DNA of 64,000 bases from Tricholomella constricta (taxonomy: Eukaryota > Basidiomycota > Agaricomycetes > Agaricales > Lyophyllaceae). Where the stretch lies: the NCBI GenBank assembly GCA_013368375.1, contig JAACJP010000019.1:62001-126000 (forward strand). The letters are read 5' to 3'. Positions 57,760 to 64,000 of this stretch are shown one piece after another. How positions within the stretch are numbered: position 1 is the first letter of the stretch; each line of letters starts with the position of its first letter. A program made the position numbers and the translations under genes. The notes below the pieces were generated by a model. That model was not told the origin of the DNA. It made no database searches and saw only the letters and a list, made by a program, of their open reading frames with translations.

Positions 57760-57769
57760 AGAATAGTGT
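57760..57769 (+). promoter_or_regulatory. Self-priming primer-binding site
   Basis: AGAATAGTGT, two bases after the 5' LTR, is the exact complement of ACACTATTCT at 57632-57641. That sequence lies 30 bases past the TATA box, where the transcript should begin. This is the arrangement used by Tf1/sushi elements, in which the 5' end of the RNA primes minus-strand synthesis. Confidence 0.7.
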
Positions 57770-57883
57770 CTCTTAGAAACCCGACGAAGCCGACCGACCA
57801 GCTTCCACGCCGAAACACGCGTCTGCTACACGCGACCGTCCAACGCGCGCTCGCTCCGATCGCCCGCCCAGTCCCGTTTCGAG

Positions 57884-59128
57884 ATGTCCGAATTTGGTGA
57901 CATGCCACTCGAACGACCGTTCTCTCCCTTCCTCACGATGGAGGAGCGGTTGGCGAATATGGAAGCCACAATTTCGGCTCTCTCCGCCTCCAACACCTCC
58001 AACACGGCCTCTATGGATCGCCTCTCCGCTCTTTTCGAAAAACTCATGTCGGGGACACCCCCCAATCCCACCCCCGCTGCTCCTGAAGCAGACACAACCC
58101 CTTCGCCGCCTGACACGGTCCCTCCGCCGCCCGAGACGACCCCTCCACTGCCAGGCTCTCTGCGATCGGGATCGCACCACCTCCGACCGTCGCCCCCTCC
58201 CATTTACGATGGCGCCCGTTCGGGCGGTCGCGCATTCTGGAACACCTGCAACCTCTACTTCTCCTTGTGCGAGGGAAGTTTCGCCGACGACCACGCCCGA
58301 ATTGTATGGGTGCTGTCGTACATGCAGCACGGACGAGCTGCCGACTTTGTCAGTCGGGTATTCCAGTTCGGAACCGCCAAGGACGTCTTTCCTGCCTGGA
58401 AGGACTTCGAAGACACCTTCCGCGGCGAGTTCTTCCTCTTCGACGAAGTCGCCGACGCCGCGCTCATCTTGGAGTCGACGGCGTACTTCCAGAATGGTCG
58501 GTCGATCGACGAATACATCGACTCGTTCCGATCCCTGTGGGTCAAGGCAGGCTACCCCGATGGGCGCCACCTGGTCCTCAAATTCCGTCGGGGAATGGAC
58601 CCAAAGCTTTCGAGGCGACTCGGAAGCATCACCACGGGTCGCCCGCACGACGAGAAGATTGAGGAGTGGCTGAGGATTGCCCGCTCTCAAGATTTCATCA
58701 TGAGGTCGGAGGACGACTTCCACCGTCGGATGGTCCCGACAAAGGCGCTGGACAGCCGCCCGACCACCGCTGTAGCTGCACGATGGGCGTTCGCTACTGC
58801 CCCCACTCCCATTCCCACTCCCGCTTCCGCTCCCCCCGCCCCTCGCGCTCCCATCGCACCGGCCCCTAGGCCGCTCCCCCAGGGCGTCCCGATGGATGTA
58901 GATCGGATGCGCGACCGGGTCGCACCTGCCGACGACCACTGCTTCCGGTGCAAGAAGAAGGGTCACTACTCGCGTGACTGTCCCTTGCGCTGGGACGTGC
59001 GCCACATGCTCGATGACGAGCTGGAGGCGCTCATCATGGAGCGTCTAGCCCGCAAAGACGCAGTTCCCACCGACCAGACTCCATCGTCGGCCGACGCGGG
59101 CGCCTCTGATGCCGAGGAGGGTTTTTAA
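57884..59128 (+). CDS. Gag of the Gypsy element, 414 aa
   Basis: Starts MSEFGDMPLERPFSPFLTME. An N-terminal coiled coil (SALSASNTSNTASMDRLSAL), a Pro-rich linker, a retrotrans_gag-type capsid region (FSLCEGSFADDHARIVWVLS, FEDTFRGEFFLFDEVADAAL, RSIDEYIDSFRSLWVKAGY) and a single zinc knuckle CFRCKKKGHYSRDC (CX2CX4HX4C) near residue 360. It assembles the particle and packages RNA. The stop TAA (59126-59128) directly follows a slip site. Intact. Confidence 0.92.
   Translation: MSEFGDMPLERPFSPFLTMEERLANMEATISALSASNTSNTASMDRLSALFEKLMSGTPPNPTPAAPEADTTPSPPDTVPPPPETTPPLPGSLRSGSHHLRPSPPPIYDGARSGGRAFWNTCNLYFSLCEGSFADDHARIVWVLSYMQHGRAADFVSRVFQFGTAKDVFPAWKDFEDTFRGEFFLFDEVADAALILESTAYFQNGRSIDEYIDSFRSLWVKAGYPDGRHLVLKFRRGMDPKLSRRLGSITTGRPHDEKIEEWLRIARSQDFIMRSEDDFHRRMVPTKALDSRPTTAVAARWAFATAPTPIPTPASAPPAPRAPIAPAPRPLPQGVPMDVDRMRDRVAPADDHCFRCKKKGHYSRDCPLRWDVRHMLDDELEALIMERLARKDAVPTDQTPSSADAGASDAEEGF
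59119..59125 (+). promoter_or_regulatory. Probable -1 frameshift site between gag and pol
   Basis: GGGTTTT read G|GGT|TTT in the gag frame fits the X-XXY-YYZ slippery rule and sits right before the gag stop. The pol frame is -1 relative to gag, is open here and has no ATG near its start. Confidence 0.6.
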
Positions 59129-62100
59129 TCGCACAACGGGTGGAACGTACGCCCCCGTTGTCTAGTCATAATCGGTTCGCTCCACTGTCCGTAGAATATG
59201 CCAATACACCTATTATTGCTGCTATTCCTACGAGTGAACCGACCGACAAAGACGTACAAAACCCCTCCGACCCGACGACACCAATCGCAGTCACAAAGCC
59301 GATCGCTCCGTCGCGTCGTGGCCTACCCCGCTGGGAAAAACGACTTCCTAGTCGCTTCATCGCCGCTGCCTCCCCCTGCCCCAGATCCCTGTGGCTCAAC
59401 GTTGAACTGGAGACCACCGACACCCAGGAGTCGCACGCCGTCACTGCGCTAGTGGACAGCGGAGCGACCGGCAGCTTCCTCAACATCGCTTTCGTCGAGA
59501 AACACAAGCTCACGACCAAGGTGCTTAGTCGGCCATCTCCGGTTTACAACGTAGACGGCACCCTCAACGAAGGCGGTTCAGTCTCTTGCATCGTAGAAGC
59601 TGTCTTGCGATACAATGGTCATACCGAACGAGCCGTCTTCGGGGTCACCCAGTTAGGCAAGCACGACATGATCCTCGGGTTCAACTGGCTTAAAAACCAC
59701 AACCCCGAGATCGACTGGGAGACCAAAGAGGTGAAGATGAGTCGCTGTCCGACGCAGTGCGACACCTGCAAGGACGAGGTCAAAGCCGATCGGCGCGCAC
59801 GTACCAGAGTGCGCGCAGCAATCCGCGCCTGTCGAGCTGACGGCATCCCGATGACTGAGCCCGACCTACGAGCCCCGACCAACCCGTATGTTGAGGACGA
59901 CTCTGACAATGACGAGTTCCTCCCCTACACTCCGATCCTGGAGGAACCCGACCCAGAGTCCGACGACTTTCTGGTGGAAACCTTCCTGAACGGCGATCGC
60001 ATCTTTGCGACCGCGATCCACCCGACTCCGACCGCGGAACATATTCGGGCCAGCCAAACGACATCGCAGCGACTTGCGGAAGCGCACGCTGCTAACTCCG
60101 TGCCCAAAATGTTCCGTGACGCCGTACCCACCCACCTCCACGACTTTGAAGACGTCTTCTCCAAAGTCGCATTCGATGAGCTCCCAGAGCGCAAGCAATG
60201 GGATCATGCCATCGAACTGGAGCCGGGCGCGTCGCCGACCGGCACGAAGGTCTACCCGCTGTCACCGGCGGAACAGGTTGAACTCGACGTGTTCCTCAAA
60301 GAGAACCTCGAGACAGGTCGTATCCGACCGTCCAAGTCACCCATGGCATCGCCGGTCTTCTTCATCAAGAAGAAGGACGGGTCACTCCGACTGGTACAGG
60401 ACTATCGGACGCTCAATGCGCTCACAGTGAAGAACCGATACCCGCTGCCCCTCATTAGCGAACTGGTGAATAACCTTCGCGGCGCGCGGTACTTCACCAA
60501 GCTGGACGTCCGATGGGGGTACAACAACGTTCGGATCAAGGAAGGCGACGAGTGGAAGGCAGCGTTTCGGACGAACCGCGGTCTCTTCGAGCCGCTCGTC
60601 ATGTTCTTTGGCCTCACGAACAGCCCTGCCACATTTCAGACCATGATGAATGATATCTTCCGCGATCTGATCGCCGAAGGTGTTGTTTGCGTGTACCTCG
60701 ACGACATCTTGATTTATACCAAGACTCTAGAGGAACACCGTCGGGTCGCGCGACTAGTACTGGACCGACTCCGCGAACATCAGTTGTTCTTAAAGCCCGA
60801 GAAACGTGAATTCGAGCAGACCAAGATCGAGTATCTCGGACTGATCATCTCGCAAGGGCAAGCGGAGATGGACCCTGTTAAGGTCGCTGGGGTGTTGGAA
60901 TGGCCGGCGCCGAAGAACAAGAAGGAAGTGCAAGCGTTCCTAGGCTTCACTAACTCCTACCGACGGTTCATCCAGGACTTCTCGCATCACGCCCGACCCC
61001 TGTTCGATCTGACGGGCAAGGACGTCGCCTGGCGATGGGGAGAGTCGGAGCAGTCAGCCTTTGGCCTTCTGAAGTCGGCGATCACATCGGGGCCCGTTCT
61101 CATGTTCCCCGACGACGACCGACTGTACCGCATCGAAGCCGATTCGTCTGACTTCGCAACGGGCGCGGTCCTGTCGCAAGAGTCGCCGTCCGACGGCAAA
61201 TGGCACCCTGTCGCGTTCTACTCGAAGAGCTTGAACGCCATCGAGCGGAACTACGAGATCCATGACAAGGAGATGCTAGCAATCATCCGGTCTCTGGAGG
61301 AGTGGCGACACTTCGTAGAAGGTGCAAAGCACAAGGTGGAGATCTGGACCGACCACAAGAATCTTGAGTACTTCCTCACCGCGAAGAAACTCAATCGACG
61401 TCAAGCCCGATGGTCGCTCTACCTCGCCAACTTCGACTTCGCCCTCCACCACCGTCCTGGCCGTAGCATGGGCAAGCCCGATGCGCTATCGCGTCGCTCC
61501 GACCACGGCGACGGAAGTGCTGACAACGCCGACATCGTACTGCTCAAACCTGAGTTCTTCGCGGTTCGCGCGACTGAGGGTCTTGTATTGGTCAGAGAAG
61601 AGGAGGACGTGCTGAAGGCAATTCGCAAGGGCAACCGCGATGGCACACAGGAGGATGCGGTCGCGAAAGCGGCACAGCTGGTCAAGGCATCCAAGATCGC
61701 CGGTCGCTCCCTTCGCTTTGGCGAGTGGGGAGAGGAAGGCGGTCTGCTCACGTTCCGTGGACGGATCTATGTCCCGAACGTTCCTGACCTCCGCCGACGC
61801 ATTGTGGAGCACCACCACGACTCCAAGGTCGCCGGTCACCCAGGTCGCTGGAAGACATTAGAGCTGGTGTCGCGCAACTACTGGTGGCCCCAGATGTCGC
61901 GCTTTATCGGTTCTTACACCAGCACCTGCGACATGTGCTTGCGCACGAAACCCCGCCGCCAACTCCCCGTCGGACAGCTGCAGCCGCTCCCCATTCCTGA
62001 AGGCCGATGGAATGTCGTGTCGGTCGACTTCATCACCGAACTCCCCGAGTCCAATGGCCACGACGTGATCATGAACATCGTGGACTCGGTCGGAAAGCGC

Positions 62101-62769
62101 GCGCACTTCATCGCGTCGCACACGACTTGTTCGGCTTTGGGGGCTGCAAACCTTTACCGTCGCCATGTCTGGAAGCTCCACGGTCTCCCAGATGCCTTCG
62201 TCTCCGATCGAGGTCCACAGTTCGTCGCTGAGTTCACGCGCGAACTGTACCGACTCCTGGGTATCAAGCTGTCGGCTTCGACGGCGTACCACCCGCAGAC
62301 CGACGGACAGACTGAACGCGTCAACCAGGAGCTGGAACAGTTCTTGCGGGTCTTCTGCAACGAGCGTCAGAACGACTGGGATGACCTTCTGCCTGACGCC
62401 GAATTCAGTTACAACAACCATGTACATTCGGCGACGCAACAGACCCCCTTCCTGCTTGACACTGGTCAGCATCCACGCATGGGCTTTGAGCCACGCTGGG
62501 GCGCTTCCAAAAACGAGTCGTCCGACGAGTTCGTAGAGCGCATGAAGGAAGCACAGGAAGAAGCCAAGGCGGCGCTTTCAAAGGCCAAAGACGACATGGA
62601 GCGGTATTACAACCAGCAACACGCCCCAACGCCCGACTACCAGCCTGGCGACAAGGTGTACTTGGACGCGACCGACATTTCCACGACCCGACCGTTGGAG
62701 ATGCCCGAGCGGCTCCTTTGCCCAACTCGGTTGAGGATGCAGACGGCGTGCAAAGGGTGTTTATTCTGA
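59125..62769 (+). pseudogene. Pol of the Gypsy element, truncated by an insert
   Basis: In the -1 frame from the slip site: aspartic protease (ALVDSGATGSF), reverse transcriptase (SPVFFIKKKDGSLRLVQDYR, then YLDDILIYT with the YLDD site), RNase H (EADSSDFATGAVLSQ), integrase HHCC finger (HHHDSKVAGH, CDMCLRTK) and DDE core (VSVDFITELP, FVSDRGPQF, TDGQTERVNQELEQ). All catalytic residues are present. After 62,694 a 196-bp foreign insert shifts the frame, giving a stop at 62,769 before the C-terminal chromodomain, which follows at 62895-63359. Apart from that insert the gene is undamaged. Confidence 0.9.
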
Positions 62770-62894
62770 TACTCTACCGTTCCAAAATGGCCGCGGCCAT
62801 GACTAAGCTACTAAGGCTCATGCCAAACATGAACAAACAGTGCTCATCCTCGCCTCCTCATTGCCCTGGAGTGCCGCTCGGCGATACTCCACCG
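62691..62894. mobile_element. 196-bp insert with 4-bp duplication in pol
   Basis: ACCG at 62691-62694 and 62891-62894 bracket 196 bp whose ends are imperfectly inverted (GGAG, AT, then CCGAGCGGC on the left; the same order on the reverse complement of the right). It adds 200 bp, which shifts the pol frame. The left end also resembles a Leu/Ser-tRNA A box, so a small SINE is an alternative to a short TIR element. Confidence 0.6.
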
Positions 62895-63359
62895 TCTAAG
62901 AAACTGTTGCATCGCTACCTTGGCCCTTTTGTCGTGCAAAGGCGAGTCGGCCCGCTCGCATACCGCCTCCTGCTGCCTCAGTCCATGAAGCGCATCCACC
63001 CAGTCTTCCACGTCGTAAAGCTCATCCCCGCCGTCGCTGATCCGATCGAAGGTCGTCGGTCCGACCCCCCTGCTCCCCCCGACATAATCGACGATGAACC
63101 CCATTACGAAGTGGAAAAGATCCTCGACAGCCGCACCTTCCGCAAGAAACTACAGTACAAGGTCCTGTGGAAAGGCTATGGTTACGAAGAAGCTTCATGG
63201 GAACCTCGCAAAAATGTCGCCGCCCCCGATCTGGTATGCAAGTTCCACCGCGACAACCCCGACGCTGCCCGCCACATTCGTGGCATGTTCACATTATCCC
63301 CGGCTGTCTTCGCCACCGTCACCCCGCACCGAGTCGTTGCGATTCAAAAGGGGGGGTGA
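62895..63359 (+). pseudogene. C-terminal pol segment with chromodomain, separated from pol
   Basis: Begins KKLLHRYLGPFVVQRRVGPL, the GPF/Y-type integrase tail, then RIHPVFHVVKLIP and a chromodomain (YEVEKILDSRTFRKK, LQYKVLWKGYGYEEASWEP) with the three aromatic positions kept (Y, W, and W of ASWEP). Chromodomains steer chromovirus integration to modified histones. It ends TGA at 63357-63359, one base before the 3' LTR. Confidence 0.88.
63346..63356 (+). promoter_or_regulatory. Polypurine tract
   Basis: AAAAGGGGGGG immediately before the 3' LTR, the usual primer for plus-strand DNA synthesis. Confidence 0.8.
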
Positions 63360-63679
63360 TGTTAGGGGAACACCCGTTCGTGCCCTCCTACGCTCATCGA
63401 CCGCCCCTCGACACATGTTAGGCCTGACACTGTTTCCCGATCACCCGACATCCCGACGACGGTTACCATCAGACAGCATCCGGAACCGCTCGTTATTATC
63501 ACATGTACAGTACACTCGTATATAGCCGGCCCCCTGGCATCTGGGAATCCTTTACACTATTCTCTTTGGATTCCCCTTTGCCAGGTAAGCCTTACTTACC
63601 TTCGTTTGCTGTACATCAATATAACTTTGGATTCCCCTTTGCCAGCACGACTAAGCTCTGCTCTAAGGTCGCCCTAACA
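63360..63679 (+). repeat. 3' LTR of Gypsy element, 320 bp
   Basis: Same ends as the 5' LTR, but about 70 bp (equivalent to 57423-57492) are missing; the rest is near-identical. Confidence 0.92.
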
Positions 63680-63684
63680 GCGAC

Positions 63685-63992
63685 AATACGTTCGCCAGTA
63701 AGTATCCCCAGGTCCCACGACGATGAACGCGGAACCGGTAGTCCATGACGATACCTCCATATTGGTTCTTAGAACCAATACGCCCATGGTGAATCATATG
63801 TCGACACCAATGTTCGACATCCAATGCATGAGCTGGGCCGGGTTGGGGGAGACCAGCTCCTCGTGTCGGCTTGTCATGCCGATATTCGAATGCTTTACCC
63901 GGCCGTCTAACGACCGGGGCATTCCAGATGGGTGACCAATCACTGAACGGTCGTGAGACGCTTCGGAATTCGTCCATGGCTGCACGAGCCAT
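63685..63992 (-). pseudogene. Gag-like frame of the minus-strand retroelement, 5' part, runs off window
   Basis: Minus-strand frame with SDWSPIWNAPVVRRPGKAFE, HALDVEHWCRHMIHHGRIGS and RRGTWGYLLANV. With the Gypsy element and one GCGAC left out, this frame continues directly into the frame at 57362. The true start lies at or beyond the right edge. Family not recognised. Confidence 0.5.
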
Positions 63993-64000
63993 GGCTCGGT

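Larger units (their letters stand above)
57368..63679 (+). mobile_element. Ty3/Gypsy chromovirus-type LTR retrotransposon, Tf1/sushi-like
   Basis: Complete element with LTRs, 5-bp TSD, gag with zinc knuckle, pol in the order protease, reverse transcriptase, RNase H, integrase, and a C-terminal chromodomain. LTRs are essentially identical apart from one ~70-bp indel, indicating a recent insertion. It sits in the coding frame of another retroelement. Confidence 0.95.

Noticed and set aside
57773..59005. 410-codon minus-strand frame opposite gag
   Set aside because: It is the antisense of the gag gene in GC-rich codons; it has no family features and gag has clear ones.
1..64000. CRISPR arrays, rRNA genes, bacterial-type operons
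   Set aside because: No regularly spaced repeats with unique spacers, no rRNA signatures, and genes are intron-containing and eukaryotic.

Overview
This window is nuclear DNA of a mushroom-forming basidiomycete (Agaricomycetes). Genes are split by many short GT-AG introns of about 50-65 nt, with a few GC-AG introns. The protein families (YML020W-like hydrolase, polyamine-type MFS transporter, agaricomycete F-box and 7TM families) and the transposons (Plavaka-like, Harbinger, Tf1/sushi-like chromovirus) fit that group. No rRNA, tRNA or CRISPR array was found.

Region 1 (1-14.9 kb) is ordinary gene space. It holds a 5'-truncated alpha/beta-hydrolase (YML020W-like), an aldo/keto reductase on the minus strand, a divergent 211-aa unknown protein, a repeat-bearing intergenic stretch with a ~210-bp tandem repeat, an MFS transporter and a small secreted Thr-rich protein.

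Region 2 (14.945-20.850 kb) is a complete DNA transposon: 15-bp perfect terminal inverted repeats (TIRs), an 8-bp target-site duplication (TSD) and one 7-exon gene of 1,723 codons with an N-terminal zinc finger, a DDE-like core and a C-terminal PHD finger. The family is not one I can name with certainty; P-like is the best guess.

Region 3 (21-37.4 kb and 49.7-55.9 kb) is accessory sequence built from diverged copies of one block: a multi-pass membrane protein gene (three copies) beside an F-box gene (one long pseudogene and several fragments). Scattered pieces of a tRNA-dihydrouridine synthase, a GDA1/CD39 apyrase and a G-protein alpha subunit lie among them. One patch of copies A and B is nearly identical while the rest has diverged.

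Region 4 (37.448-49.667 kb) is a nest. A 12.2-kb CMC/Plavaka-like element (transposase plus DUF6698-like protein, 19-bp TIRs, AT TSD) sits inside an F-box-type fragment whose uninterrupted paralogue is at 54.19 kb. It contains a complete PIF/Harbinger element (29-bp TIRs, 3-bp TSD, transposase plus SANT/Myb-like partner). That element's transposase gene is itself interrupted by a 654-bp TIR element with a TA TSD; taking out the insert and one TA gives an exact 473-codon frame.

Region 5 (55.95-64 kb) holds a young Ty3/Gypsy chromovirus (57.368-63.679 kb, TSD GCGAC) with a self-priming primer-binding site, a GGGTTTT slip site at the gag stop, and a 196-bp insert that breaks pol before the chromodomain. 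It has landed in a reading frame of a second, minus-strand LTR-type element. That second element is packed with short perfect hairpins throughout its LTR and coding sequence, which is the most unusual sequence-level signal in the window.
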